This document shows, in pieces, positions 1 to 11,855 of a DNA stretch of 64,000 bases (positions within the stretch are counted from its first letter, which is position 1; each line of letters starts with the position of its first letter). Origin of the DNA: Hyaloscypha bicolor E (Eukaryota > Ascomycota > Leotiomycetes > Helotiales > Hyaloscyphaceae); assembly GCF_002865645.1 (NCBI RefSeq), contig NW_020194693.1, positions 434,001-498,000 of the forward strand, written 5' to 3'. The notes beneath the pieces were generated by a model. That model saw only the letters and a program-made list of their open reading frames with translations. It did no database searches and was not told where the DNA came from. Made by a program: the position numbers and the translations under genes.

Positions 1-10
1 CAAATTCCTC

Positions 11-670
11 ATGAAAATCAACCGGGACGGGGAAGCACTCCTTATGCTGCTCAATGTTTTTACCGACTGGATGTCAAGAATAGATCGTGTAGGCACCGGG
101 AGTTTTTTTTCTGAATCGCGGCAGCACTTCTACTCAGATGAATGCGGGGAGATCATGAAGTCTCTTCAGGTCCTCCATGCGAAGATGAACCAAGATGGGA
201 CTTTCGCCTGGGCACAAGCCAGCGTATCTAGGCTACAAACGCTCCGTCAGGGTGTAAATATTTTCGGCAAGGAAGAGTCCCTACTTGAATTTATGAGACT
301 TGGTGCTGCTTACTCCGAGTTGTGGATGTTCGACGCCGCAAGCCTGGTCTTTGGATTTGCTGCTCCTCGCCTTGAACCGTTCAACAGTCGACGTCATGCT
401 TTTGAACGAGCTTGTGCATACGGAGACTATGCGCAACACTGCAGGAGGCAAGGTTCACCGGCAGACCAATCCACGCTGGAGCTGGCATTTCGTTGCATCC
501 AAGCAGTCCGTCGTTATGGCGAATCACTGGGTCAGTTTACCTCACTGACTCCGAATGACTACCAATGGCCAGGTCCTCAGGAAGCACATTACGAGCTAAT
601 GGCTCGAAAAGATCCCGCGCTGTCTCGTTGGATGCGCGGGGAGGGTGTTGAAGCAGAGCCTCCATTCTAA
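11..670 (+). CDS. Unknown protein, 219-residue open frame, probably a 3' part
   Basis: The frame is open from the left edge of the window up to the first ATG, so this is probably the last exon of a gene that starts outside. The protein is mostly helical-looking, with aromatic and Arg-rich stretches (for example ELWMFDAASLVFGF near residue 105 and WPGPQEAHYELMARKDP near the C-terminus). I see no signal peptide, membrane segment or catalytic motif. C-terminal regions of fungal Clr5-domain proteins have a similar feel, but I cannot confirm that. Codon use looks normal for coding sequence and the frame is uninterrupted for 660 bases, in contrast to the broken relics that follow. It is probably a real gene; the function is not known. 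Confidence 0.5.
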   Translation: MKINRDGEALLMLLNVFTDWMSRIDRVGTGSFFSESRQHFYSDECGEIMKSLQVLHAKMNQDGTFAWAQASVSRLQTLRQGVNIFGKEESLLEFMRLGAAYSELWMFDAASLVFGFAAPRLEPFNSRRHAFERACAYGDYAQHCRRQGSPADQSTLELAFRCIQAVRRYGESLGQFTSLTPNDYQWPGPQEAHYELMARKDPALSRWMRGEGVEAEPPF

Positions 671-869
671 GATGGTGGTGTAAGGATGGCATCTAGGATA
701 CTAGGATACTAGCAGGCTGGCCATATTATATCTCAATGATTCTGGATCTCTCCTCGCCATTTTACCTTGACAAAAATAATATCGGGTATGGGTTGTCATT
801 AATCTATTAATAGCCTGGCATTCCCATTGTCTCGTATTCGTAGCAACATCCTTCCTATCACGGGCACCA

Positions 870-1451
870 CTACTTCCCAACTTTCGGCTTATACTTCGCA
901 AATTCCGCCTCCAACTCCTCCTCCGTCCACTTCTTCTGCGGCTCACTCCCGATGTACTGCCCGTTCTCATCCTTCGCAAAAAACTTCAAGTACTCCCTTC
1001 TCGGCATATAAACCACCTTCGTAACGCCCTTCCTTTCCCCATTTCCACCTACCACCTCCTCCTTCTTCCCTTTAAACCTCCCCAAAAGCCCTTTCTTCTT
1101 TCCCGCCTCCTCCTGAATCGTTTTCTCAGAAGGCACAACATCCGTCACAATAGCAGGGATGATCGAGTCGTCGGTGTATCGCTTTGGGAGCAGTTGGGGA
1201 AGAGTATACCCGTCGCCGCCTAGGTTTTGCAGTCCGGACGCTTTGAATTTTGGAGCGCGACGCCCGGTCGCGGTGAAGTGCTCCATGGAATCTTCGTCCA
1301 GCCCTTGCTGGGGAACGAGCAACTCGGCGTCAGAGGCGGTGTCTGAGGTTGGGGCGATTGGAGAGGCCCCGTAGACAATGGCTTTGTTGTCTGTGTCGCG
1401 AAAGGGGAGCATGTTTGAGGTGGGTTTTTTGGAGTTCATTTTGGGGATCAT
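870..1451 (-). CDS. Conserved-looking unknown protein, basic, single exon
   Basis: An uninterrupted 193-codon frame. The second methionine (near 1439, MNSKKPTSN) is an equally good start. The protein has a polar N-terminal half, a Lys-rich centre (GKKKGLLGRFKGKKEEV, about residues 117-133) and an ordered-looking C-terminus with MPRREYLKFFAKDENGQYIG followed by KKWTEEELEAEFAKYKP. No signal peptide, membrane segment or enzyme motif is visible. The lysine-rich stretch next to a Trp/Glu-rich helix would suit a nuclear or RNA-associated protein, but that is only inference. It is likely a real gene because coding character is even along its length and opposite-strand frames are short. Confidence 0.65.
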   Translation of the reverse strand: MIPKMNSKKPTSNMLPFRDTDNKAIVYGASPIAPTSDTASDAELLVPQQGLDEDSMEHFTATGRRAPKFKASGLQNLGGDGYTLPQLLPKRYTDDSIIPAIVTDVVPSEKTIQEEAGKKKGLLGRFKGKKEEVVGGNGERKGVTKVVYMPRREYLKFFAKDENGQYIGSEPQKKWTEEELEAEFAKYKPKVGK

Positions 1452-1779
1452 GGTGGACTTAATGGTGGGTGGGAAGGCTTGAATAATTTAACTTCTTCTC
1501 TTGCAGTACCTTGGAGGAGCATGTGTGACTTACGGATTCGGATCTTTGTCCTTCAACAGGAGTGAGAGCTTGCGCGATTTTATGTTGTTTGATTTGTTGG
1601 AATGGCTTCAGGGAAGTTGCTCCTTGAAGTACCTCACGAACAGCCTCCTTCGGCCTTATTTCTCGCCGTCTTGTGATAGCAATATAGCAGTGCCTCACTC
1701 CAAGAAGTTAGGTTGTCAAGTGACGGGAGGTACAAAAAGAGGCTGTGCCCGAACCTTTTCGTCATTCGCTAAACGCGGG

Positions 1780-1860
1780 GTAGGCAGCGGTATAAAAGGG
1801 GCTATGCTGGCTGCCAAGGCCTTGGCGAAGGGACGCCAGCTTAAACCACATTTTTGGTGA
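1780..1860 (+). promoter_or_regulatory. TATA-like motif without a clear gene behind it
   Basis: GCGGTATAAAAGGGGC lies at about 1788-1803, a good match to a TATA box. The open frame over it (1501-1860) does not look like protein. The nearest downstream coding sequence is the relic from 2065. The motif may be an old promoter or chance. Confidence 0.2.
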
Positions 1861-2064
1861 TGTTCATTCAAGCGAATTGAAAATGGAAGGTACAATGTGT
1901 TGTGCGGCTGCGATGATGTTGTGGGTGTTCATTCAATGTACGTGATGCTTTACTAAATTTGTCAAGTGACTTGTCAAGGTCACGTGTTTTTGGCTCTTTC
2001 CTTTCCCGCAGGGACGTAGGGGCTTTGGTGCAAGTCCCGACGCACAATTATGTCCAGCCGCACA

Positions 2065-2959
2065 GATGAGAATCCTCGTTGCCAAGGCAGAGAAGCGAGC
2101 AAGAGAAGAAGGCAAGGAGATCCTCTTTAAAATAGGGATCCAAATTGACCCCGAGAGACTCGAGCTTTTTAAGAGACGAAAGGCAACAAAAGAAGCCGAT
2201 TCAGCATCCCCTAGTGCAGGTGTGTAGTCTTCGCCGCTTCCAAATCACAGCAAGTTGATACAAGACCGAGAAACTCTGGCAAATATCACATACGTTATGC
2301 CAGGCTCAACGCCCTCATCTCTTCCTCCAGCGGCAGTGCAGGATAACTCTGATATCGAGATCAACACTCCTATGGGGAATGTACCGCCGTCGGCAGTCGA
2401 GCATGTAGACGCGTTCAGTCCAGATTCATCTGAGTTTCAGACGGATTCCTTACATCTCCACTTGAAGGACAACGTCCTGTCAATTCCAGTATAGCGCCAA
2501 ATGTCCCCAGGCTCCCGTTGGCCGGCTTGCACAATGTCTCAACCCGAATACCTCATTATCACCCTACTACCAAAAGCTTTGCTGTCGCACCGAACAACAT
2601 GAGCGGGTTCACGAAGGAGTTTTCCATACCAAACTTTGGAGGAAATGATACGGGAAGCATTCGATGCAATTATATCTATGATAAAAAATTTGATCGAGAT
2701 AATGAGGCAAGGATTTGAATATCCAGAAGTCTTGACGCCACGTAGAGCTGATCCTGTTTACGGCTTTGTCATCCCCGAACTTCAACTTCGAGGCGACGAG
2801 GGTAATTTTCTACTGGTGGTGAAAGTTTCTAAATTCGAGGAATACGTTCGTCATTGTCGGCGATGGAATAACGACATGGGTTTACAGATGGCCTCTTGTG
2901 TACTTAGCATCCTGCGCCTCGGCGATGGACCCGGAGCCATTGCCAAAAGGCACCGATGA
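2065..2959 (+). pseudogene. Broken gene of unknown function (three frames)
   Basis: Protein-like sequence runs through this stretch but changes frame. It starts with MRILVAKAEKRAREEGKEIL at 2065, a basic helix with FKIGIQIDPERLELF after it. A plausible intron (donor near 2218, acceptor near 2254) leads into LIQDRETLANITYVMPGSTP, which ends in a stop at 2494. The reading then continues one base shifted (LPLAGLHNVSTRIPHYHPTT, about 2510-2640), and shifts again into REAFDAIISMIKNLIEIMRQ and SPVYGF-like/PELQLRGDEGNFLLVVKV text ending at 2959. Two one-base frame breaks (near 2430 and 2640) make an intact product unlikely. I do not recognise the family. An alternative is a multi-exon gene whose introns I failed to place. 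Confidence 0.4.
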
Positions 2960-4300
2960 TTGATCAGAAGAAACGGAGTTCCGAGCCGGCTGCTCCCAAG
3001 TCCACTTCCTTTCTGTATCTCGCAAGAAATTGACAGTGTTGGGTTTCATATATTTGATAGGAATTGTTGTATCAAATCATAGAGACTAGCCTTTCCCGTT
3101 GCCAGTTGTTCGTTCATCTTATCAAGTGACTTTAGCAGGAATTGCCACAGGGACGATTTATTTGCTACCCCCTTTTAACCGAAATTAACCGACCCAGACA
3201 TGTCAACAATACCGAGAATGAGTCCTTAAAATATTTCTAAGAAAGGAAGGGAGAAAATTGAATATGCACACGGATAACTTGAGTTTGTGTTATGTGGAGA
3301 AAAGTGTCGGTGGTATGAAGATGAAATATTTTTAGGACAACTTTCCTAGAAAACGGGTGACGCGAGTTTGAAGGATCTCAAATATCATGGACGATTTCAC
3401 ATAACTCAGAAAAAAAGAACGAATGCATAATCTCGTATTAGAATACATAGTATAGAGCTATACAAAACTCAACTGTGCTGCTGCAAATAGTTAGCTGCCA
3501 CCACCTAGCGCGCATAAAATTTGAGATGGTGCACTCAGAAGGAGCAAGCGTTCTGAAGCCTTGAGACATTGACGTTGACAAAGACAGGCCTGATTTCAAG
3601 CTTGATAATGTCCCAAGAAGAAAGGAGGTTTAGTAGGGCCCAACTTAGATCGGTAAAGCAAATGGATTCGATGCGCTGTTCGTTGTTGTCCAAGCCGTTG
3701 TGACCAAGCGACAGAGAGAAGCAGGAATACCCAGACCCAAACGCACTTTCTATTGTACTGGAGGCGGTAAAACATTAGTGTTGCCTAAAAGCGGCCTTAA
3801 ATAGAATGAATCTCTCAAAAATTCAAAGCGCTAATAAAGGGTGAGGGTAGAACCTGCACGCTAGACTTCCAGGTTAGCAGGAGCACGAAGTGTCTTGTTT
3901 GCCTAAGGTATCACAATGAAAGGTTGAGTCCCTGTAGATTTAGACGCTTAGAATATCTGCACTGAAGCATGGACTTGCTACTATTTTATGCGGTCAACTC
4001 ACAGGTTATATTCGGCTCACTAAAGACTTCGAAGACCTGGAATTGAAAGTCCAAACAGGTGAGAAGAAGTAATTTGAACCTACTAATAGTTTCGAACCAA
4101 ATCATAATGTCCACAACATTTCCTAAATGCCCTCAAAAAGCATTCCAACCTATATCTTAGTGATAAAATCGCTTTTATACTCCTAGTATCCTAACTTCGA
4201 ATCCTGCAGCCGCTCCTGCGACCTTACGAAACCAGAAGATACCCTTTTGGGCATGGCCCCATATTTAATATAAATATTAGCGCTAGCAGAGCTTCAACAG
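2960..4300. other. Non-coding stretch, nothing recognised
   Basis: No convincing open frame on either strand, no tRNA-like box pair, no repeat family seen by eye. Composition is ordinary, without the TA saturation of the right end. Confidence 0.6.
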
Positions 4301-5600
4301 AGAAGTCAGATGACCTCCAGAGCTCCGATCCTCGCCTGGAAGGCCACTAGTGCCCACAACAATTGCCATTCGAGACAGCTCCTTCTTCGCGATCTCTTCA
4401 ACCCTCTACCATCCACCATCCTCTCCACCAACACAACATCAGAATAGCTCCGCAATCTTCTCCCCCTTGATGAAAGAGAGATCCAAATCCTCAGCAGTAA
4501 GTCATTCTCGTTCCTAGTCGCGTTTCTCTGGAGTTCCGCTGGTCTTCGAGCAGGGGAAGTCAAAGCCATCCGCCCGGGCTCCTCACCAGCTTTCAGCTGT
4601 ACTCCATCCTGTGTACAACGACTGGATCGCTAACCACTACTCAAGAATCGATCTCGGACCTGAAGAATGCTCCTCAGCGACCATGCGAGGTGACTGCAGA
4701 CCCATCGCGCATCCGCCTGGCCAACTGCTCCTTTAGCTGCGAACATGCTTCACAGCTTCTCGAACACGGGTCCAATCATCAACATGTTATCGGTAGAATG
4801 AAGTAAGTCTCTCCATATTGTCCAGCTTTCCTCAGACCTTAAGGAAGTACCAAATTTCACGCTTTCCAGGTGCTGTTTGCTCGGAGAGCCAAACCTGCTT
4901 AATAAAACCCCCGTCTCCACCGCACTGCAGCCGCAACTTTCAATTCCTCAGCGCTGCATACCCTCCGAACGAGACCGAGAGACTATTGATGTGCGCCGAG
5001 TATGGCATTGTAGGGGCGCGCGGCCTGAATGCGCGTCTAATTGAGCATACCTTCCAATATCGATGCTCTGAACTCAGTTGACAATGCCACAAAATCGTCT
5101 GATTCGTGCGGATGAGATGTCGGAAATGACCAAGATACACCGCGGCCAAGTCCTAGAAGGATTGATAATCCTAACGGCCACTCATCAAGTTGATCCTGCA
5201 CCCCGAGGTGGCCCCGAGCCCATGATCCCAAGCGCCGTAAGTCACCTTTGTCTCACTTCCGTAGAATGGACATAAGCTCACAGTCCCAGAGGAACCAGGC
5301 TGGGACTCTCAAGGGACCAAGAGGCGCCTAACCTGACACAGCGAGTTCTGCTTGTTGTAGGTGGTGCTCTCTAGCGCCGATCTTGCTACATGCAATCAAT
5401 CTCGGTCTTGAGGAAGGCCAAAGCACGCCGCGTCCCGGGCTTTCGCGTTTCTCGCCCAAGTCGCCATGATCTGAACGATGCCACCCAGGTTAGTGTTAAC
5501 GCCTCTCGCTGGTTCCAATCGATTATTCAAAATAGTATCAGACAACTAACAATCTCTAGCATCGGAGGAAAGCCTCCAGCTTGAGCTGATAGTCCCTCTA
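4300..5600 (+). pseudogene. Weak coding relics, unknown
   Basis: Short patches read like protein: RVTADPSRIRLANCSFSCEH near 4689-4750, and MPQNRLIRADEMSEMTKIHR followed by GQVLEGLIILTATHQVDP at 5081-5240, with a GTAAGT donor just after (5237). Patches are in different frames with stops between, so no gene can be assembled. I cannot name a family. Confidence 0.25.
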
Positions 5601-5935
5601 AGAAAGAGAAAGCAGAACTTGCTTTGAATTGTTCATCAATTTTCGATGCTTGGGTACTATAAAACTCAACATTTGCTCAACTTGAATCGTCATTTTGACT
5701 CACCTGTTTTCCTGGACTTGATGAAATTCGTAAGTAATTACTCTCGCCCGAACTCCCAAATGGAAAGATGTTGTGAAAACCTGTGGCGAGTTTCCAGGCC
5801 GTCACTTCAGTTGTTGCTGACTACTCGTTGACTGCCACTGCTCGGGATAAAAGTGATTGCTAACTTGAAGCAGAATTATTACTTGCTAAATGCTACTTAT
5901 GATAGCAGCAAGGTCTACCAAAGAATAAGAAGGAG

Positions 5936-6217
5936 ATGAACGACGTTGGCGATCCTAGCCCATACGAGGAAGATGGCTACGAGGCTTATGATAGTGACGA
6001 GGTTCATTCGGCTTCGGTCACGGCTTGCCAGCTGCCATTCATGGTGGTACTGCTTTGCCAGCTTGGTCCGGCTTCAGGAACAGTGGCGGAGAGTGTTTGG
6101 AGAAGATGTTGGGGGTGGAGACAAGATCAGCAAAAATTAAACATAGAGGAAAGGAATAAAAGAACTTCTCTGAAGGCCGCTACGGCGCGCATCCCCAACA
6201 AGATGAATGTGAGGTGA
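5936..6217 (+). pseudogene. Relic copy A of a short duplicated gene start (MNDxG family)
   Basis: An ATG preceded by AGAAGGAG opens MNDVGDPSPYEEDGYEAYDS, an acidic start that matches the start at 7252 (copy B) in both DNA and protein. After about 30 codons the frame becomes Cys/Trp-rich and unlike protein, so the rest has probably lost frame. The two copies lie 1.3 kb apart in the same orientation. Function unknown. Confidence 0.3.
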
Positions 6218-7251
6218 TTATCAGAAGACAGTGGCAAATGAATGGTAAGTGTCCCCAACTTCAGGGAATTTCTCTTCCTAATACGTCTCGAAGTCCGATG
6301 GAATGCCGGGAATGACTGCTGCGGCTGGGTTACGTGAAGTGAGCGGTATCTTCTTAACGAGCCCAAGAAAGGACTGGACCACTTGGCCGCAGCATGGATT
6401 TCCCCCAGACGACAAAAACCACCCTAGAAAGCATACCGAGAAAGTTCGAAAGCATAGACGAAGATAAAAGCAGCAGGAATCGCTCTTGCAGGGAGTCTGT
6501 TCAGCTCAACTGTTGAAAAGACCTAGAAGGAGATATCAGCCTTGCCTGTGAGCAACAGCGAAGTCGTGGAAGAAAATAGATACGCATCATCATCAAGCTG
6601 GAATTACTGGCTTCGGTGCCGGGGAGATCACCGATGGAAGCCATCGCAAAGAGGCACTGACCATCGACAAGCGATTGGGAATCCACCTCCTTCCCGTGGA
6701 CCGGTTCAGGAAGACGAGAACTAGAAAAGGTGGGAGTCTGTCTCCATCACTTGATGAGATTTGATACCGAGCTTGGAGCATTCGCGCAAGCCTATCAACA
6801 GCGTCCTGGAGCAAGTCATTTTCTGCAAGCTCCCTATGATCGTTGATCTACGAGTCGAGCAGCAACATGATAAGAATATGCCTAGCTATCCCGAATTCAA
6901 GAGAGACGACTATCAAAATAGGGGCTGCTCTCGAACTTCCCAGGGCAACTACGACCGTCACTCAGGAGCCAGTGGTGTTCTTCTGTCACCATTGCCAAGG
7001 GTTTACTCAGTGACACCCGGGACTTTACCTTCAACTGAACGATGACGAGATGATGGCTTTCACAAGACATTTTCTCCAGGTCTGATGTGAGCCCGTCGAC
7101 TCGACCCACCAAGAGTTCGGACTTTGCCTGTGTATTTCACCCGCAACTTCTCCACTGATCTTCCCACTTCTTTCTGCAATTGGAAGAAACCCCACTCCGA
7201 TCTTGTTGATTTCCACCTATCAAAGTCCTTCAAAGAACAGAGAGAAGGAGA

Positions 7252-7554
7252 TGAACGATCCTGGAGCGGCCACCGAGCCCGATCCATACAAAGAAGATGG
7301 CCGTGAGACTTTTGATACGAAGGGATCCTCAGAGCCAGATGTCTAGCCAGGCTCAGAGCTTGCTGATTGCACCGCAGCTCGTTCACCAAGAGGCCTAGTG
7401 GGTGAACAATTCAACGCTTACTGCATTCTACTTCGGTATGATACGAAGGAAGAGACCGATTATGAGGACGCCGAGGAGGAAGATGGTGAACTGAACACGT
7501 CTCGGAAGCGTAAATCGCTTGTAAATTTCCAGTCAGTGTTCAGCACTTGACTCT
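7252..7554 (+). pseudogene. Relic copy B of the MNDxG gene start, plus acidic fragment
   Basis: Starts MNDPGAATEPDPYKEDGRET and stops after 31 codons (about 7347). About 90 bases on, a second acidic fragment begins DTKEETDYEDAEEEDGELNT and runs to a stop at about 7550. The ATG context (AGAGAAGGAG before it) is shared with copy A. These look like scattered pieces of one acidic protein. Not recognised. Confidence 0.3.
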
Positions 7555-8149
7555 CGGTGCAGAGTTGGCCCAGACCATCCATCGACCCCACAATCCGGCA
7601 GTACGGCGAGAGTAAATTTGGGAACCAAACAGCAAGTAGCTTGACGGATCAACCCTCCCCACGCGTTATTGCCATCCCCGAGGCGATTGTCTGGATCCGC
7701 TCTCTACACTCCTGACAAGCCTCGAAATAAAGTGGTGTTCATTCGCAGTCTGGATTCTTGATACCGCATGTTAGACTCGCTTCTTCCTTGACTTTCGTAC
7801 CATGCGTAGAAGAAAAAGGCACAGAGGGCCATTGGGGAGAGCATAAACAGAGTTGTTGAGTTGAAGAGGACAAGAATGTTGTCAAGCAAATTAATGATGA
7901 CTCTGACGAGCAAGCCGATTGCAATGCCGAGGACGGTAAAGCTAAGTCGAGGGAGGTCACTGAGAGTCGAGAACAAGCAAGCAAGGAGTCTGTGGATGAC
8001 TGACTGATGGCCAGGCCCATTTTAAAGATGCTTGAGTGCAAGTCTAAGGTCCTTTCAACCCGGTCGCGCATGCTACCCCTAGCAAAGAGAGATCTCACGA
8101 GTATCGGCCCCCTGGACGTCACCGGTGGACGTCACCCTCCTCTTGCGGG

Positions 8150-9003
8150 GTGTATGTTACTCTGCGGGACGTGCGATGCATTGAACTGACGTGTGGCGGA
8201 CCGCCCATCTGCAAGCGGATTCGGCCCTCTGAACCGGACACCCATCTCGTCGCATTTCGGAGAGCACTTTGGGAAAAAGGCCAGGCCGCGACCACGGCTA
8301 CTGAGGAGGCCCATGAGCATGAGATCCGCGAGAGTATCGAGATCGATGAGAAAGGGAACTTAGTGGTGGCAAATGAACAGGTGGGCAACTTCGTGAGCCA
8401 AGCTTCATGGCTTGACCCTGCCAGCGAGTGAGGATGCCAGTGCTGAGAAGACCGAAGTCGAGCCGAAGGGTGTTCAAGAGAGAGAGAAGAACGCTTTTGA
8501 TGCGGTCAAGCCTGGTGCTGGTGAGATCAAGAAAGCTGCTGAGGCATACGGTACAGAACACTGTACGACCTTCCCCAAAAATATGTATGCAAGCCTTGAA
8601 GGGTACATATCAAGACTCCCGCAGAGCACGTCCATGCTGGAACAGGACCCTTCGCAGGCTACTCGTGAAGCTCTTCTTCCAAGCCGCCCGAGAACACCTC
8701 GAAGCATTTTCTCTTCCAACTTTGGTCGGTCTCTATCCTCTGCTCTCAGGCAGCCGAGCGTAGACGAAAAAGGGGCAGCACCTCCAAGTTCAGAATATCC
8801 CCCATTACTACGACCATTACTGGGACAATATCGACAAGTTTGGCCAATTTCAAAGCAGAACAGCGAGTCTTGAAACAGACTTTGAAAAACCCAAGATCTC
8901 CACCTCCAGTGCCTCGGCCAGCACAAGACCCAAGTGTCGAACAAATGGATGCTGATGGCTTGGTACCGATGCAATCAGAGCCAGGTAGCTTTTGTCCGCA
9001 GTG
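8150..9003 (+). pseudogene. Frame-broken acidic/charged protein gene, unknown
   Basis: From about 8190 the reading gives a charged protein (THLVAFRRALWEKGQAATTA, HEHEIRESIEIDEKGNLVVA) ending in a stop at 8431. Sensible sequence goes on one base shifted (EVEPKGVQEREKNAFDAVKP, AYGTEHCTTFPKNMYASLEG). Around 8660 it appears to move to a third frame (KLFFQAAREHLEAFSLPTLV), and near 8760 again, ending at MDADGLVPMQSEPGSFCPQ and a stop at 9003. Several one-base breaks make this a pseudogene. No family recognised. Confidence 0.4.
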
Positions 9004-9564
9004 AAGTCTCGTGGACTTAGATTCCATCCTCCTTTCCCTCTGTAATCTACCATAGAGCTAAATCAACCAGGCCGAATCATCTGCCGTGATACGCCACACA
9101 CTGTGGTGGTTTGAAAAGAGATATTTGCGCTGGGTTACGTGGTGGGTTGACTCCTTTCCTCCAAGAGAACCATTTCTCCGTCCCGGACGTGAGCATTTCA
9201 GATCCTGAAGACAATTCCCGCTTCGATCTGATTCGTTGCCCTTGTCTCGTCGATATAGAGTCAGGATCTCTATAGATACTTCTATGGCAATGTGGATAAG
9301 ACAATGGAAGTGAGTAGGGACCGGCTCCGGCTGAGAGATTTGCAAACTCATCATAGAGGAACAGAAAGTTCAACGGCACTGGTCCAATGTTCCTCTCCTC
9401 CGATGAAGGCTCTTTCGAGCATGGTCTCCCTCGGCAAACGAACCCCCTCAAGAGAAGACCAAGACGCAAGATATGGGTAACGCATGCATGGACTTTGCTA
9501 GCTTATATGACTTCGATCTGATTTATTGTGTTGCTCTCCAGCCAGAGGCACAGGCAAGTAGTCT

Positions 9565-10058
9565 GAAATCCATCGAATTCTTGCCGAATACTCCGAGAAC
9601 GGGCAAACAACCATCGGAGACGAGAATGTATTCGACAGACTGGAGCATTTTTCAGATGCCGTCCAAGACGCGCCATTGGAAGCAAAAGGATACCAGAGAA
9701 ATCGAAGCATTTCGCCAACCCCAGACTGGTTACGGGGAGGATTCTGGTACAAGAACTGTGAGATTTTGGTTGGCCGATGGAAAGCAAGCTCTGAAGGAAA
9801 TGCCACTACATCAAGCACCGCTTGGGGGCCGCAAAGAAGGCTGCGTGTCGGCAAGACAACTGCTCCGAAGAAGGCATCCGCCGGTGGCCCAAAGACTCAT
9901 GCTTGAGCCAGGGGCAAGAAGAAGCTAAGGTCGAGGAAGTTGAGGAGGAAGCTGAAGGCGACGGTGATGCCGAGGTTGACGACAATGCTGATGCCCAGTC
10001 TGAAGCGGAGGACGAAGACACGAAGGACGCTGAAGAAGCTACTGATAAGTCTTCCTAA
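9565..10058 (+). pseudogene. Relic of a basic-then-acidic tailed protein
   Basis: A frame around 9570-9906 reads ENVFDRLEHFSDAVQDAPLE and WLRGGFWYKNCEILVGRWKA, then a basic patch KTTAPKKASAGGPKTHA and a stop. Shifted by one base, an acidic tail follows (EEAKVEEVEEEAEGDGDAEV...) to a stop at 10058. A basic patch followed by a long Glu/Asp tail is typical of nuclear chromatin-type proteins, but that is inference only. The single-base break between the parts, and stops upstream, mark it as decayed. Confidence 0.35.
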
Positions 10059-10126
10059 TCTCTCGTTACAGGGAATGAGCTCCCTATCCATATCCCCACC
10101 GAGCTTCGACGCTGTAGGACGAGGCG

Positions 10127-10443
10127 ATGGAGATCCATGACGCATTCATGGAGAAGCAAAGAAAGATGTACACGTGGTTGGACAGAGCGAGGGCCGTTGA
10201 CGTGGCGATGATCGGAATGGAATATGGTCAATCCAGTGGCTATAACCGGCGAGAGGAACAAACGTATCTGGTGCGAATCTGGTTGACAATGCAACGGATC
10301 ATCTCTGGTTTGGACGGTGGCCTTGCCGAGATGCAGAGGGAGCATTAGGAGAAGCTCAATGCTCTTAGGAAACTCGAGGTTACACCCCGGAAACTCTCGC
10401 TGGGGAAGATTATCCTCTCCACGCATCACAAAGCTGTCTGTTA
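10127..10443 (+). pseudogene. Short coding relic with in-frame TAG
   Basis: MEIHDAFMEKQRKMYTWLDR opens a frame that reads well for 73 codons (YLVRIWLTMQRIISGLDGGL) to a TAG at 10346-10348, then continues in the same frame for 31 more codons (EKLNALRKLEVTPRKLSLGK) to a stop at 10441-10443. The continuity across the TAG suggests a nonsense change in an old gene. It follows the acidic-tail relic by 70 bases and could be part of the same decayed locus. Confidence 0.35.
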
Positions 10444-11025
10444 ATGAACACATTACCAAGTATGGCTTAAGCCCTTGGTTCCAAGGGTATAGACCAAGTC
10501 AACACTTGCACCATCTCCACCAACAACAACTCAGCAGACCCGTCTCGGAAGTGATAAGAGTCGACGGAGAAACCCGGCATTTGGCAGAACCAATTATCTT
10601 TTACGGCGGGTCCTCCTTTGGCGGTTAATTTGGATTCATCGGTGAAGCTTCTTCGAGAGCTGAAGAGCTATTTATTCTTTGAACCAGAGGCAAACAAGAG
10701 CTGAGCCCAAGGAGGATTGTTTCTGCCGAGGGTAAATCAAATGGGTTTGCATACCAGGTAATTGCCAAGAGACCAAGGAATACACCAACACTAGTTGGGA
10801 ATCACAGTGGCCAAAAGCTTCTTGAGTATCCCTCACCCTGCAGCCAGTGGCCAGCGATACTACACAATCCAACCTGTCAACAGCCATGGTGGCAATGGAA
10901 AGGGTGTGGTGTACCTGGACCTCACATGCCTCATCAGATAAAGACTTCGCGTCATCTAAAGAATAACAAGAGGATGTGATTCTTTGTCAAGACATCAGAG
11001 CGAAGCGAGCAGCAATTTTCGTGAA

Positions 11026-11200
11026 ATATCAGATCGAAGCCAACTCGATTTGAAACATGGGATGACGCTCAATTGACAACTTGTCGTCATCTGAAGAAAA
11101 AGAAAGGAAAATGGGAACGAAGCAACGGCAAGATCAGAGCGAAGCCAGCTCGATTTGAAACATGGGATGAAGCCCAAACAATAACTTCTCGTCGTCAAGC
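11026..11200. repeat. Imperfect tandem direct repeat, two copies, about 102-bp period
   Basis: AACTCGATTTGAAACATGGG at 11041-11060 recurs as AGCTCGATTTGAAACATGGG at 11147-11166, with similar flanks (CAGA..GAAGCC before, GATGA..C and TCGTC after). A shorter third trace (CATCAGAGCGAAGC) is at about 10994. No coding sense is visible. Confidence 0.6.
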
Positions 11201-11855
11201 TGCGATGTGAACACATACAGTGCAAATTTCTTTGCTCTTCTTCTTGAAAGCTTTGTCTCTAGCAACTTGCCAAAACATTCTTTCCGCCAAAAACTTCCCC
11301 AAAAGTCGGATGACGAAAGCTTCTTCTCAGAAGATGAGAACCGTGGTCTAAGTCAAGCAAGCCATTACTAACAGGGTAGAAATCTTGCTCGGGAGAACAG
11401 AACTCAGCATCCAAGATATTCCCGCCGAGTCCTGAACAATGGCTTGTTATGATCGACAGCACACAACGACAGCACGGAACGACAGATTGACCTCACGTGG
11501 CCGGCGCCTCAATAGTCGGGGTTCGGCTGTCGATGGTTTTATGATGCTGGGGACTTGGTTTAGCTGTCAATGAGGGAAGGGCTTTCACCTTCCTTCACTT
11601 TCATCACGCGTATCACCAAAGCACTGGCATGGATATTAGACTCCTTGGTTCGTATTTGACACCTGAGCTGGGCGAGTCTGCCGTTTTGCTGAAAACGGCG
11701 GCCGAGACACCGAGCTAGGAGCAAAATCCGCAACAGAAAAGTGGACAACAGCGAGGATATAGCATTGGAAATACTCCTCTTCGGGTTTTGAGTGAAGTTG
11801 CAACTAACGGGGGGAGAGGTGGGAGAAGAAGAATACACCCAGGGAGAGTAGCAAC

